Below, piece by piece: positions 38,112 to 53,072 of a DNA stretch of 64,000 nucleotides. Below the pieces are notes generated by a model that worked only from the letters and a program-made list of their open reading frames with translations, made no database searches and had not been told where the DNA came from. Every line of letters starts with the position of its first letter. Positions within the stretch are counted from its first letter, which is position 1. A program made the translations under genes and the position numbers. This DNA comes from Nautilus pompilius. Taxonomy: Eukaryota; Mollusca; Cephalopoda; Nautilida; Nautilidae. The stretch spans positions 186,001-250,000 of the forward strand of contig JACATO010001025.1 in assembly GCA_018389105.1 (NCBI GenBank), in the 5' to 3' direction.

Positions 38112-38142
<31 letters not shown>

Positions 38143-38161
38143 ATCTCTCTTCTTCTCTATA
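37741..38161 (-). repeat. CT array with eleven TGACGTCA octamers
   Basis: Between 37741 and 38096 I count eleven exact TGACGTCA plus TGACGTTA and TGACGTCT. They alternate between CTGTACTGACGTCATATC and CTGTGCTGACGTCAT contexts, so a higher-order period exists. From about 38094 to 38161 the array becomes plain imperfect CT. The strand given is the GA-rich strand. Confidence 0.95.
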
Positions 38162-40599
38162 ACCCGGTTCTCATCGACCCGGCGGTTTTCTCAGTTTGAC
38201 TTTAGATCGCTGCCCGTCGTCAGCTTTAAGAAGGTTTTGCGAATTTTTTCTGATTGTCAAGCCGTTTATGCCGCTAGACGTCTGAACGCTTTCGCCATCT
38301 CTACCGAGTTTTGATCTCTCGTCCGCACCAAAACGGATCTGTAACGTATTTAACGTAGCCCTGTGATACTTTCCCTCCGGTCATCTCGAGCGGCAATTGC
38401 ATGATTCGAGGCAACTCTCTCTCTCTCTCTCTCTCTCAACGAACTTGCTGTCTGTCCTGTTCGGCGCCCTCGGGCTTCATTATGCACCTGACGGCAATCC
38501 GCAATCGAAGCGAATTATCGAGCTTCGTCTATCTTTACGGATAATCGGTAATTGATTAACCGACGACGAAACGCTGGAGATAATAAGTCACTAAATAACG
38601 TAACAAAGCTTTCTGTTTACTTTATCACCGTCGAATAGTTTACAAAACCGACCGTATCAAAACGAGCCAATCTTATCACGATTTTGGTATCCAGAAAGCG
38701 GATCTTTATCTAATGAACAAATTAATTGATACGTTTTTATACCCATCCGATCTCGTGCAGCTGTCGTGATAAATATCAACGATGCGACTATCGGTCTAAG
38801 TAAAAACCAACAAAAAACTGCTATAATTTTTTGAAACACCCTTTAGTATATTTTCATAATTTAGATAAAATAACAAAAGCTGTTTCATTTCTACGTTAGA
38901 AGAAAAAAAATCATCGGGATAAGTTTTTTTTACTGAATCCAAATGTATACATTCCCAGACACCTGAAAAATTTGCTTGGGAATCTTCCACTACCCATTTA
39001 ATGGTTAGAGAACTAGAGAATCCACGTTTCGGTAATCCTTTCCTGTCAGCTTCGTCAAGATTTAGTTCTCAGCAAGCACTGTTCCGAGCGCAGTCCGCCT
39101 AATCTTCTAAGTAGTTTATGTGGTTTTTATACCGAAGCTTTAGCCCGGCTCGACTTCCGGGTGCATTCCCGCCTCTACATCAAAGGTGCGTAGATTTCAC
39201 GGCACGGGAAGTAGATGGCGTGCTTGTTTCCAGAGACGGCGCGGATGTCTCGTTTATAAGCGTGCTGCTCACGATCAGACCAGACGGTGGAGCGTTCTAT
39301 CCCCGAATACTACGTTGAAAAGCCGACAGCATCAAGACGGCCTAAGCCACTCGTACAATCCGAAAATAGAAAACAGGTACTGCCAGACGTCTACTGCGAA
39401 CGATTGTGACGACTTCCCCTAAAAAAAAAAAGGAAATAAACCGCAAAATTGAAAAATCCCAGGGATGGCGACAGGGAAAAAATCTACGATATATCGTTAG
39501 CTTAGTTATGACTGCAGAAGTGACAGCGGGTGGAGCAATGTCTGAACTAACCCTATACTTTCCGTAAATGCCCTGTCACCAATAGCCATCCGTCTTTAAC
39601 TACAGTTTATTTAAAGATGCGAAAACGAGACCATCAAAAGAGTATTAGATGATATGTTTGTGATGAGAGTAACTATTCGGACTGAAATAAAAGAATGAGC
39701 GAAGCTAAGATCTTGTAGCCACCTGGTGAAAAGAGAGAAAGGTGGCTTGAAAGTGGTGTTACCCTTGACCTAAGCGCCTTCCCCCCCTCCCCATTGATGG
39801 TTCGGGTCGAGCTGGACAACGGGGTTAAGGAGGATAGGTCTGTCACCAACAAGGGGGCACCACGGACCTCGGTGGAAGAACACCGCTGACCGTCTGCACC
39901 AGAGCGAGTGACATGCTAGCTGTGCAACTTTTCAGTTTGCATACGTTACACGTTTACTGTATAGACGAATCGCTTCTTGTTACATAATAAACAATTCTAA
40001 CGTTATCACCACGGCACTTGTTTTTACTACCGGGCAGTACGAAAATATCCAGAACCTTTCTGAGAGTGCCGAAGTAATGTTGACGAGCACTGTGAGCGAA
40101 TAGAATGTATATATATATTGTTTTAAAATGGCAGCCTCTTTGGAAGTAAGCATGATGTAACTCTGGAAGGCTGCCGGGTTTGCGATGCTGGATACAGACT
40201 TGGGTCAGTTGGAATTAACCGAGTATTGCTTCCCAGCCTTGCAGGGAAAGAAAACAAGCGTTTTGGCAGAACAATGACGCGATGTTGGTTCTTAGAATGT
40301 AATGTCTCTCCCAAATCTCCCACTTTCCGAACATTTTTTTTCCTTTTACAGTCTGTAATGAAGCCCTACATGTTTAATATCGCGGTCGACCTGGCACTCC
40401 AAAGGTTCTCTTACTTTGGGTGATTCAGAATGTGTCGACTCTACTAACCCTCTATGATATTTATCTTGGAATTCTGCAAGAAAGCAAAAACAAAACAAGC
40501 AAACTTTCGATGATTTTGAAATGCGAGCATAAATAGCGGCGTGGTGATGGCAACGTGTGACGTATGTTCTACAGCACTTGCTGACTCATAATGCCTTTT

Positions 40600-40790
40600 A
40601 ACATGGTGTGAGTGCAGTATAGAGGGAAGTGGTGATCTGTATAAACTTGAACAAAATAGGGTTGTGTGAAGAATAGGGCTGTATGAAATAGGGGCATCTA
40701 AGATGGATCTGTATGAGTTTAGGATTGTGCAAAAAATACGTGTCTGCGAGAATGGGCTGTAGGAAAATGTGTCTGATAGTTTTAAGCAAT
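40600..40790. repeat. Degenerate short tandem repeat around GAATAGGGCTGTATGA
   Basis: Variants of AATAGGGCTGTATGAA recur about every 20-25 bp (AATAGGGTTGTGTGAA, AATAGGGCTGTATGAA, GGATCTGTATGAG, GGATTGTGCAA, GAATGGGCTGTAGGAA). They are diverged, and the limits are approximate. Confidence 0.45.
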
Positions 40791-43700
40791 GACGTCTATA
40801 GAAAATATTGTTCTATCACCTGTAGGCTTAGGGAAATTGATTTTCTCCCTAATCCGTGCTGGTGTTTGTCAAATCGGCTGAATAAGTCATTCGCGGCGTC
40901 TAAAGATTAGCAAGTAAATCCTCAATTTGATAGGAAAGAAAGGAGCAAATGAGACGAGTACACAAACATGATCGTTTCCAGCTACGGGATGGTACTTGCT
41001 TTATTAGGACCGGGCAGTAAAGCGATTGGTGCGGAAGGAAAACAAATCGTGTCAGGCCGATCTGTCAGGTGCGCGGCAGGTAAACGACAGAGCAGCTGAA
41101 GAGGCTACTGATTTAGAGGCGCTTGACAGACTTTTCGTAGCGACATATAAACAGCAGGACATACTATTTTTAACTTAAGTCTGTTGTTCCGTTCGACGCT
41201 CGAAATGCGAAAATCATTTTAGAGTAAAAACAGAGAGTCTGAAGAGTCTTTAAATTTGTCTCACATGGAACGATCTTCTTCCTCTTGATGTTCCATCGCA
41301 GAGTCGTCGTAGGCGAGGGGTTGGGGAGTTTCCAGCCCATTAAAGGTTACAGATTTACCTGTATTGCCTGCCTCTACTTTTGAATTGAGATAATTTTTAA
41401 ACGAATCAGCTTTGAGATCAATTAAAGCTGATAATTTACTTTTTCCAAAAAAAAAAATAAATAATCCGTTCAGAGACAGACGAAAGTAATTCTGCCCCAG
41501 ATACTATTAATTATTTTAAAATGTATCCTGTCAGAATTTCTAAAAAAAGAAAAAAGAAATTGCTTCTTTAATACACATAAGCACGCGCCTGTTTCCTTCG
41601 AATTATATATATACACGATTCTGATTTATTTGAAATGTTTCTTTCCCCCAAAAAAACAACTCGAAGTATTCCTTATATTTATGTCAAAGATTTTAAAATT
41701 TTTTTAAAAAAAAAAGGAAAAAAAACATTTTTTAAAGGCGTACTTTCAATTTAACTCGCTGGATCTGATCTGGAAATGTGCCCGCGGGCGCCAAAGACAA
41801 TAGGTATTTGTCATCAATAAAATATTTGGAAACATCTCAACGCCCCGCCGACTGGTGGCAGCGGCTGAAAAACAAATTAAACCGAGATATTAGACGGGAG
41901 TTTGTTCTGGGGCAGCTGGGCGTGTTCAAGGGTTGATGAAAACATGATAATAATGGGTGTTTGTCGGTCTGGGTTCTCTGGATGTCGCTAGCAATATAAA
42001 CTGTAACTTTTTTTTCTCCCTCTTTTCTTTTGGAAACAATTTGCATTGTTCAATCACCCGCTACTGTTCCGTAGCAATTATCCTATTTAAATATGTACCG
42101 AATAGCCTGGATTTCCTTTGAGTCTGAAAAGTAATCTATAGAAGCAGGATTTATTGAGTCCGCCATCCCGATAACACTTGACAATAAAATTATAGGATGG
42201 CAATGTAGTATAGGGTTCGTGTACAGTAATGCGCGAATGCAACACCGTGTATAATGCGCAGTGGTGCATAGCACTTGCTATAAAATAGACGTTTATTTTC
42301 GCTAATTTATTATCTATATATATATAAAGCCGTTTCAGTTGAGAATCTTCGCTCGCCGCTGAGACGGGCAAACAATATTCTGAGTGATGCCCAGGTGTTC
42401 GGGAAGTTTTCGCAAAGTTCATTATTTAATATGAATTGGAGAACTTCCTGAAAAACGTTGGAATCTCTTAGTAGCAGACTCGAGCGGTGTCCTAGCTCAT
42501 CGCCGAGGTGAAAACTGTTATTGTCACACCTCTCCCCATCTGTTGATGCGTGAGAGAGATCCAGATAGCGCTTTAACCAACTTTTCTTGACCAGTCGTCG
42601 CGCCCCTCCCCCGTATTCATTTGCTCAAGCCGTTCACTTTCGCTGCATCTAGAAAGCTTAAGGAAGTCAACTTTGAACTTGGTTTCCGGGTTGGTTACCA
42701 AATCTTTGGCTTTTAATCATGACATCTTCGTAGCCGACATCCCTGCTGTGGTTTATAAGGAAATCGCGGAGCGTCTAATGAAATTCGCAGCTGCTACAGT
42801 GTCCTTGCCCTTACTTTTCACGATCTTGCTTACTGTAAGAAAAAAATAGAAAGGAAGAGACGTCGTACCACAACACAGCGGAGATGGAGGAAACGGAAAT
42901 TCGGTAAGTTGGCCCTGCGAGAGTAAACGCTTCATGACCGATGCCAGCGTCCTGTTTTCTTCTTCCCATTCACCCCCCCCTCCAAAAAAAAAAAAAAAAC
43001 AGAAGCAGAACAATAGAACGTAAATCTTTGGGGGTGCAGACTCGGTAGATGATGATGATACAGCGTCACCGACAAGGAGGATGGGCAGGCGAGTAAATAA
43101 GAAAATAGCCCCATTGAACCCGAGAGGTTGTTCTCCGGACGACGTTCTATGTCCGCACCCTAATCATTTTTCATTTTCTCCCCTTTCGTTCCGCTTAAAA
43201 CCGCTCTCCCCTCGGCTCTAGTGAGTTGGAGTGGCTACCCGACGCGCGAGTGAGAATTTCTGACAGATGCTTCAAACCAATCCGAGCATCATTTGCTCGT
43301 TCCCCCCCCCCCACCCACAAAGCGATTTCGGGTTCAAGTCGACCAATTTGCAGCAGAAACAAAAAGATTCGGTGCCCGCAGGACTTCGAGTAAAGAAGCC
43401 TCGAGTCTTTGTTTCAGAAAATTAAAAGAAAAACAAAAAAAAAATATATGGCGGCTTTACTTATCAGCAGGAGGGTGTGTGTGTCGATGTCTGTTGTTTT
43501 GCGATGGTCTCTTGGTCCGCTTTAGTCTCAGCGGCATCCTTTCTGAGACCCCTGACTAGACCGCGTGTCAAGGTCAGAAGTACGTGCTTGTAATACTTCG
43601 CCTATATTGAGAGTTGGAGGGAAGGCGTCGTCGCCTTCTCCATGATTTGTTGGTGATGAGAGATTATCGTTGCCAGACCTCAAGAATTCCCTTAAAGCGC

Positions 43701-45396
43701 CTACATATATATATCGGTATTCAACTTTCCGTTTGTGAGACATCGCTTCTCGTGAAACATTGCGAACATTTTGCATCCTACCTGAAAATTAAGAAAAAAA
43801 ACAGAGATATTTAATCGAAGGGAAAACTCTTAAGAATATCTAAAGAATATTGATGAATTCTCAACTTCACTTATTCATTGCTTCAGAAAACTTCAATTAT
43901 TTTAGTCATTTCCGATACCCGATTCCAATAAGAACCAAAAGAAAATGATGGATGGTTTAGCAGAAAAATTACAAACAGGGAAAATGATTCTAGATGAAAA
44001 AGCCAAAACTTAGACTGGAGCCCATTTTTTTTTCTAAGCTAAAATTTTCAGTCTATCCTAAACTCCTGTAGATTTAGCATCACTAAAGGGACTTCCGATG
44101 GAGTCATTAAAGCGAAAATTCCGAGAACCTTTCCTTTTAATAAAACTCCCTGAGCTTGTCGGGCCCCCGGAACACAATAAACTTGTCCGGTCATAGAGGT
44201 CTAAATTCAAGTTGGCTATTGCTGACTTATTATTGTATTGTACGTATATTTAAATATAAGCTTTACCCTAAATAAATTAATGCACATGAAGGTGTGTTTG
44301 ATTCCAGAAGAAAAAATTCTTCCACTAATGAGTCGTCGCCGGGTCAGTTTTGTGTTACTGTTCAATAAAAAAATCCCGATAATGAAAAATAAATTCACAG
44401 CTGGTGTCTGCCATTAGTTTTAATTTGAAGTCCAAAATTCTGGAAGCATAATTATTTGTAATCCAGTTCGCCGTCATAAGAAAATTATTATATACCTAAA
44501 CCATGTTTTCATTTCAACTTCAGCACTTTATGATTGTGGGCAGCCTGGGCGATCGCCAACGTCGGTCACCCTGTCGAGTGCCTGCGTTTGTACCTCTCTG
44601 CCACCATGTTCTTCTGCACGTCTTCACCAGCCAAGCGCGTGGGTTTCCTCCGAGATTTTCCAATTTTTTTCCACATTTATAACCAAAATGTGTTTACTAT
44701 GGGGTTTTACAGTTACATGTGGTTAACCCTTGATCAGCTTCGCCTTGACCACCGCTCAAGAATCTACAGCTGTACCTGGTAACTTGCTTGATCACCGAGG
44801 CTGGTACTCCAACACTTTCCTCTTCTAGCTATAAAATGCCTTTAGAACAAGAAAAAGTGAGGCCATATAAGCAGCAACAGATATAATGGAAGTCTTTTAC
44901 GCAATTTAAAATATTAAAATGACAAGTAAATATTAAAAAATTTACTTTATAAATTTTTCACACTTATTTAAAAAATGTTTAGAAACCGTTAAGGTGAACT
45001 GCTGAGAAACTGATTGGTGTAGCTTGTCACGTGATTTCCGAGGTGTGCTGTTTAAACGTTCGGGCTTTAAATTTTGTTAGAACCTTTTTAAATGGGCTGC
45101 ATCGCAAATAACAATATAAAATTATGTCGGAGGTGGGGGAGCTTTTTATTTATCTTATCAATTTCTACGTTAATGTCTGTACCATAAAAAATACGCCAGT
45201 TATACTTAAGGGAACTAACCCGTGTCATCCAATAGCATTTCCCGATTTTACGAGCGTTGTTTGTTGCTCTTCTGGCAGCCTTGTACACACTTTTTAGTTT
45301 ATTTCGGCAGTAAATAATGAAGCAACTGGATAACTATGCAAAATAAGTTTTAGATGCTTTATTTATTTTACAAACCTACAATCTGCACAAATGTGT

Positions 45397-45402
<6 letters not shown>

Positions 45403-45435
<33 letters not shown>
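45403..45435. repeat. (GT)n microsatellite
   Basis: A run of about 16 GT units lying 75 bp before a GA array. Confidence 0.95.
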
Positions 45436-45436
<1 letters not shown>

Positions 45437-45509
45437 ACAGAAGAACTCTAATTTCAATTTAACTTGTGAAAAACCAACAGCAAAAAATTGATTTCTAAAT
45501 GCAACTGGC

Positions 45510-45813
<304 letters not shown>

Positions 45814-47550
45814 CCAGCTAATGAGATATCAAAATCAAGTTTTAATGTTAAGAAATAAGTGAATTTCAAAAATCCTTTTGTCCACTTGGAATTTGGGACA
45901 ATTTGAGACAACCGGAGTCTTACGATGCTGTTGTGAAATTATACTACTTATTGTTACTGCAACAATTTTCCTTCCTAATCCTCGGTTGATGTCACCTTCT
46001 TCGCAGTATTCGGTCTGGATATGGCGAAGATGTTTGAGATCCAGGGTATTTCTCGAACAATTCCTTCTGGTTTCATTGACAACGTCGGCGTCTCCGATTA
46101 CAACCGACACAAGCGTTTGTCTGTAATTGATGTATCCTACTACACTCTCTGTTTGGAGGTCGGGTCGGAGTATCATTATTAGACCTTTTCTAGCTCTTTG
46201 TATTTAGCATTTTAATCATTGACGTTTTATCTTCATGGTATCCCCCCCCCGTTATGTCAGGATTGTTCGCCGCCTTTTTTGTGTGTCGATGTGCACCTGT
46301 GCATCCCTTATTATACCTGGCGACCGTCGAGGGTAGATATTCATAACCAGCTAACGGCTGCATTGAATCGACAGTGCTCTAGAATTCTCTAGTGGAAATA
46401 AATCGGTTGCATTCCCATGCCTTTCGTGGTAGAGCCATGATTCCGCGAGATAGGCGCTCTCTGTGTGCTGGATGGTTCCTGGAATTTCGCGTAATGTTCT
46501 TAAATTTAGATCAACAAGTTTACTTTAAGAATCTAAACCCGCCTGGTCTTGCGCAAGGGTTTAACCCTTGAGGTGTGCATTAACTAACGAGTTGTCACCA
46601 CGCTTCATGTCGGCGCCTTCCATTTAGCTACTCTTAATGTTTCTGCATTCACCAGTCCGTATTTCAATGATCTCTGCCTTCCTGTCGATGACATATTTCG
46701 CCGATCTGACCTGTTCTATGGGACAATCTATATCGCTGTGATCTCTGCCATCTGCATCGTGTTCTTGTCGGTAGTTCCCCGTTTCTTTGTTAATGGATTC
46801 TCATCTTTCTTGTCTTCGTGGTTTGCTAACATCTGTTTTTATTTCTCCCAGCTTGATATGATATATTCGACTAAGTCGATAAGGTTACTTTGTAGGGAGA
46901 TTCTATTTCACCGAAGACTCATTCGAGGAACGTATTATCCCTTAGTCAGGGTTTTGATCGCGCCTGCCAGCCATGTGTAGCCAGCGATTTCCTTATTTTT
47001 AAAATTTAATTCATTGATTAATTATTTAACGGTTGATGATTCCAAAGATATGCGTAATTACCAGTAATGCGATGAAATAAATGACTGTGCGACAGTCACC
47101 ACTCTCCTAAACTATTCTCTGCTGACTTTTTTCCCTTTAATAGCTTTACTTCTAACTACACCTATATAACTGTCGAGTTCTGTAATTGCGGCTTATCCAT
47201 TTAGTTGGATGTTTGCTGGCGTTTACCACTAATGAATGTTTCTCTGGCGCATTTACCAGCTCAGAATTTCATTCTTATTCCATCACTTGATGTTTCTGAG
47301 GAGCTCGAGCTGTTCTACAAGTCGGCCGTCATCTACTGCATGCATTCTGACGTCTGACATGTAACGTGAGTAGTTCACATTATCAGTGTTTCTGTGATTT
47401 CTCAGTTAATATTAAGGGAGAAGAATAAGTCACTTTAAATTCTTACCTCAGAGAAATGTCATTAATTCTCCTTCGTGCTTGCTGTGTGGTTATTGTTGTC
47501 TTCTATTTGGACATAGCACATCTTATAAAGCTTTGAAAGAGTGAATTACA

Positions 47551-47552
<2 letters not shown>

Positions 47553-47598
<46 letters not shown>
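47553..47598. repeat. (TA)n microsatellite
   Basis: An uninterrupted run of about 23 TA units. Confidence 0.95.
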
Positions 47599-47602
<4 letters not shown>

Positions 47603-50413
47603 CATTCATTTTAGGTTTCAGCTATAAGGCACAAATCAAATATATTTTTGTTATCGATCCAGGCCAGTCTTTTTTCTGTTTGCAGTCTTCTAATATCATT
47701 TTGTTTATCTGCAGTTGGCTTTCTCATCCATAAAACTCCCTTCAGCATCTCATTCTTGTGATAGGTAATATATCATTAACGAGCACATATTCTCATGACT
47801 TTTCTGTGGGTATTGATGCTAGAGTTGTTGCGAGGCAGGTGGTTGGTCTGTGGGATCTCGGTGTTTTGATCTGTTTATTTCTATTACAGAATTCTCATTC
47901 TTATTTATGAAATTATGGAATCACTGACGAACAGACAGTTGCGTAAATTATTTCAATATTTGTCCTTAATGTTAAAATTACTAATTAAATTATTAAACAG
48001 AAGTCTTTTGGACGGAACGTATAGACCGTGAGGTCAAAAGCAATACCAGCCCATTACCGCAAAAGACGATCTTGCACATTTGTGACGCACAAATAAATGA
48101 CGTGCGTCATTAAGCACAACAATGACATATGGAATTATTTTGCAGTCTTCTTGATAAAAGAGCTATAGTGTCTTCCACGCCTACTACTTGACGTGTTTAT
48201 AGATTAAGTAAACCAAACGTTGATAGAAATATATATATATATATATAAGTTATTACAATAAAAGAATTTAGTTTTGCAGTAATTTTTAAAACAAAGTTTT
48301 ATTAAAATCCGTATATTTCAGTAGATTATATATACGAGCATATGCTTAGTAATTTGGATGTGGAAAACCAATAAACTTTTCACTACGTCGCTGTGTTTAC
48401 CAGATTCCGGTTAGGGTTAGGGTTATGAATAATCAGCTCACTGTGGGAAGTGAAATAAAACCATCTTTAAATCACGTGTGCGGGATAGGGTCGGTATCAG
48501 TTATCGTCATTTACAAGAGCAGTTGAAACGTCTAATCTCTGCAGTCGGTATAATCAACAAGATGTACCTCCAAGTGAGGGGTAACACCAATACAGAAAAG
48601 CGCTTCATTTGTCGCATATTAGCAAGAAAGTGAACCAAAATAAGTATAAGCACAAACAAAAAAAAAAAAGAGTTCTGAAGTAATGTTACGGCTAATAAAC
48701 TAAATTACAATAGTTACATTCTATAAAACATACAGGACGGCAGAAAGATGCGATATACATTTAATGGAAAAATAATTTTATGAAAAATTACATTTAGATT
48801 GGTGAAAATAAATTGCATTCAGTAGACAAAAGCTCTTGTTACCTACCTTTTCTTTCACTACGCAATTAAAATTGAACAAGATAAAGAGAAATGTCAGGAG
48901 CATTGGACGCCAATGTAACGCGTTCTTGGAAAATGACCGACAGTGATTGACTTATTGTAAATTCCCTATAAATCTAGATTCGGATAATTAAAAGCATTTA
49001 GCTAAATTATGATTCCTGATATCTGGTGGGGCAACTGATCCTTAGTTGATAACGATTTTCTGAAAAACTGGGACATTAAAGTCCATTATGCGATGGAATT
49101 TGACTGAAAAAAATCGCAGAGTTATGGCAGAGAAACACTTTTAATTCCATTTACGTATTAAATTTAATCTATGAATGTTCACTCTTCTTGCATTACTCTT
49201 GTCAATTGACAATCGAGTGGGCAAAGAACAGGAAAAACTGATAATATTATTTAAAATTCTGCAAATTTATAATAAATTCTTTAAAACTGGTTTCGTTATA
49301 TCGTATTACAAAAGCAACCGAATCTTCATCTACTACATGGAATGAATAATTATTCTAGAATAATGCAGCTTTTTTGATCATGGCGTATATATATATACTG
49401 AAGAGCGATTACTGTTTTAAAGGCTCACCTTACTTTGATTTGATCAGCGTTTTGCTTCAGGGTTTATTTGATAAAAAGCAAACAAGAAACGACTGATAAC
49501 TTAGTGTATTTTAATCTAGATTCAGTGCACAGAGATGAAGAACTGTCTTTCGCGCTGCGTGTTTTGGTGAAGTCAAGAGGAAAATACGCGAACACGTGAT
49601 CCCCACCGGTCTATTAACGAGACGTTGAGCTAGAGTGTGCAAACCCTTAGCGGCCTTTCTTCGATCTTTCAGTGCGGCGGGAGTTTCCTCAGGGTGCTCC
49701 TGGGTTCTTTTTTACTTACAGTCAGAAGGATACAGGGTAGCGCTTTCTTCAACGACGTAGTGGATTCCGAGCGCCGTGACCCTGGCCGGCAGGGTCAGCT
49801 GGCGCCTGTCCCTCATCTCCCGATCTCCAGCCTTGAAACCTGACCTTCGCGTCCAGGAGAAAAAGAAGAGTGAATCTCGTACAACGAAATCCGAACGCTG
49901 ACATAATTTTAGCTTCAGAAGTTCCAAATGCTTAAAGCTGACGCTCCGCGAAAACTCATACATCATTCTTCACTAAACTTTATTAATGGGACAAAAAATG
50001 ATTTTTTCAGCTTTATTTAAGACTAACTTCTATTAAAGCCAAATATTGAACCTGCTTGTTTGTTTGCGCCGATTTATTCAAAGATTCCAATTATCAGGTT
50101 TGTTGGCAACAATTTTATTATTTTTTTTGGAGCAACGTTTAATTTCTATACTTCATTTCTTTGTCCATAATATTAATATTTATATAACGTGCATAATACC
50201 ATAACGGTATAAACACACATTCTCTCTTCCTCTCTTGACATGCACTCAGACGCATTTAACTGTAGACTCATCAATAAAATATTCAGTGGGGACGAGGATA
50301 AATATTTTGAGAGACCGAAGTTCCTTATTCCATGTCATACACTTATATACATTTACTAATAAATTAATTATATAGGATATTTTGGTAAAGGTATAACAAT
50401 AATGGCGACTAGT

Positions 50414-51020
50414 ACACACACAAAACACACACACACACACATCTCTCTCTCTCCCTCTTACTTACGTCATATCTCCCCTCTCTCTTAATGACATCATCTC
50501 TCTCTTACTGACGTCATATCCCCCTCTCTTATTGACGTCATCTCTCTCTTACTGACGTCATATCCCCCTCTCTCGTACTGACGTCAATCTCTCTTACTGA
50601 CGTCATATCTCCCCTCTCTCTTAAAGACGTCATCTCTCTTACTAACATCATATCTCTCTTACTGACGTCATATCCCCCTCTCTCTCGTACTGACGTCATA
50701 TCTCACTTACTGACGTCATATCTCTCTTACTGACGTCATATCCCCCTCTCTCGTACTGACGTCAATCTCTCTTACTTACGTCATATCTCCCCTCTCTCTT
50801 AAAGACGTCATCTCTCTCTTACTGACGTCATATCCCCTCTCTCTTACTAACATCATATCTCTCTTACTGACGTCATATCCCCCTCTCTCGTACTGACGTC
50901 ATATCTCACTTACTGACATCATATTTCTCTTAATGACGTCATCTCTCTCTTACTGACATCATATCTCTCTTACTTACGTCATATCCACCTCTCTCGCATT
51001 GACGTCATATCTCTCTCATA
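50414..51020 (-). repeat. CA plus CT array with fifteen TGACGTCA octamers
   Basis: (CA)n at 50414-50440 runs into a ~580 bp array of CTCTTACTGACGTCATATC units about 20-40 bp apart. There are fifteen exact octamers and about ten one- or two-base variants (TGACATCA, TTACGTCA, AAGACGTCA, TAACATCA). The strand given is the GA-rich strand. This is the longest member of the family. Confidence 0.95.
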
Positions 51021-51669
51021 TACTAGGATCGTTTAGATAGCCGACAGATACCATTACGATGCTATTTCAGCCTTGATTCATTTGAACATCCTTAGCACTG
51101 TGATGAAGTTTCAAATGACGGATTTACTATTTTAATATATTTGCATCGAAAGCATACAGTAGTAGGAGGAAAATCTCAATGCACTTTAATATGCATCCTT
51201 CATTAAATTTTCAAATAAGGCGGTGAATTAAAAAGCCAAACGTCCAACGAGACAGTAAATTATTAAATTTACTTAGAATATGCATCTTTAATAATTAAAG
51301 CGGTGAGAGCACTCATTCTACTTCGCGGAGGCACTAAAAACCTCGGATTTATGTTTTATTCTGTCAGTCAGCTTTAAATGACAGATTGCGTAGCCGTCGG
51401 AGCTTAGGAAAGCTTTTATCGGCAGAGCTGATGTGGAAGCTGAAGACATCGCGAGCAGAAATCACTTATTTCTCACACGCAGCCTCGGGTTGTTGCGGAT
51501 TTCCGTTTTTAAAAATGCGTACCAATAAATTATGTTTTTCTTTTGTTGTGGAATTAATTCGGAATAATTACTCTTATAGAATGAAGTTTCTGTTCGACGT
51601 GGCAAAGGTGACTATATCATTTTCTTCCTTTACAGACAGATTATAAATTACTAATAAAATTAACATAAA

Positions 51670-51800
51670 TAGAATTTCCGGTGATCGAGCAGTTAGGCTA
51701 CCAGACTGGAGGCTCGAGTCTGATCGCTGGTCGGCGGATAGCTACCTCACATGGGTTCTCCTCGCTGACGTATTACTTGTGTTCTACGTAACAAAGCCGG
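51670..51800 (+). mobile_element. Possible tRNA-derived SINE fragment
   Basis: TGATCGAGCAGTTAGGCTAC resembles an A box region and GGAGGCTCGAGTCTGATCGC a B box about 35 bp later. No duplication of flanks was seen. Confidence 0.35.
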
Positions 51801-52869
51801 AGAAAGTGTATAGGGGGGAGGGACATGTGGTAGCCTGCAGGTGAACATATCTGACCCTTATTTAACGCGCTGTGCCAAATATAAGAGGTGGCGATACTGC
51901 TGCCTCGGAAAGAGATCCTTAGCGTCTTCACCACCAGCTGGAAACGAGCTTTCCCCGTTGCCATCTTAAGGACAGTCTTTGCGGGAGAAGGGGGGATATG
52001 CGCCGAAATGACTATTTTTTTTCCGGGTGGTGAGAGAAAAACCGACCGACGGATTATTTTCCGAAGTCGCAACGTTCTGCGAGGGCGATACACGTGACAT
52101 CGAATCGGATCGGAAGTGCAGAGCTGCGCGTGCCATCGCTGCTTGCCACGAACTGTGTTTGATTATATGAGACGATGTGTGGTGGCATTTCGTTGACCGC
52201 CTTAGTAAATTTGAGTTTTCAATCGGGATGCCTCCATGACAAAGTAAGAATAAGGGGTCGGGCTTTAGTGGGTGGGGGGGACTAATCCTAATGAAATGGA
52301 TCAGTATCGGTATCACCGAGCGCTGGAATCGCACAGAACCAATCGTTTATTTCTCTGAGTATGTCCCTCAGACACCGGGTGGCTGTGGAACAAGTCAGGC
52401 GAAACTGAGTATCTTTAAGTTAACAAGCCACTGCTGGTTCAGTTCCAACGGACAGCCTACCTGGCTTAATGAAAAGGCACACCTATGTCGAGCGCTCGGT
52501 GAAGCATCTCGCGCAATCTACAATGCAGTGACGTCACACCAACGACGGCAAGACGAGTCAGTCAGTGTCTTATATAATAACCTCTGTGCCTCCTTGTCCC
52601 TTAAAGCTGAGTAAATTTTCAAAATGTTTATAACATTCCTTAATATATGAATATTTCTTTCCTTTTCAGAAAAGCATCACATGAGCACGGAAACACTCCT
52701 TCCTCAAAAGTGAATACTTATTTCATCAGGTCAGACTCATATAACAATGGATCTGTCTTTCTAAAAAAAAATCTTTAAATCACCTTTGTTCCCTGAAATT
52801 TTATGGAGGACATTTTTGACAAAACCACTAAGGAACTGAATCACGAGTGAAGATTACCCTCATTGTTTC

Positions 52870-52874
52870 GGGGA

Positions 52875-52961
<87 letters not shown>

Positions 52962-53038
52962 TGACGTCATTACAGAGAGGTGACGTCAGTACAGAGAGAG
53001 AGGAGAGAGAGAGAGATGTGACGTCAGTACAGAGAGAG

Positions 53039-53072
<34 letters not shown>

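Noticed and set aside
45835-47500. Possible LINE relic on the minus strand
   Set aside because: A few stretches looked retroelement-like, but I could not find the reverse transcriptase YADD motif or an ordered set of LINE motifs.
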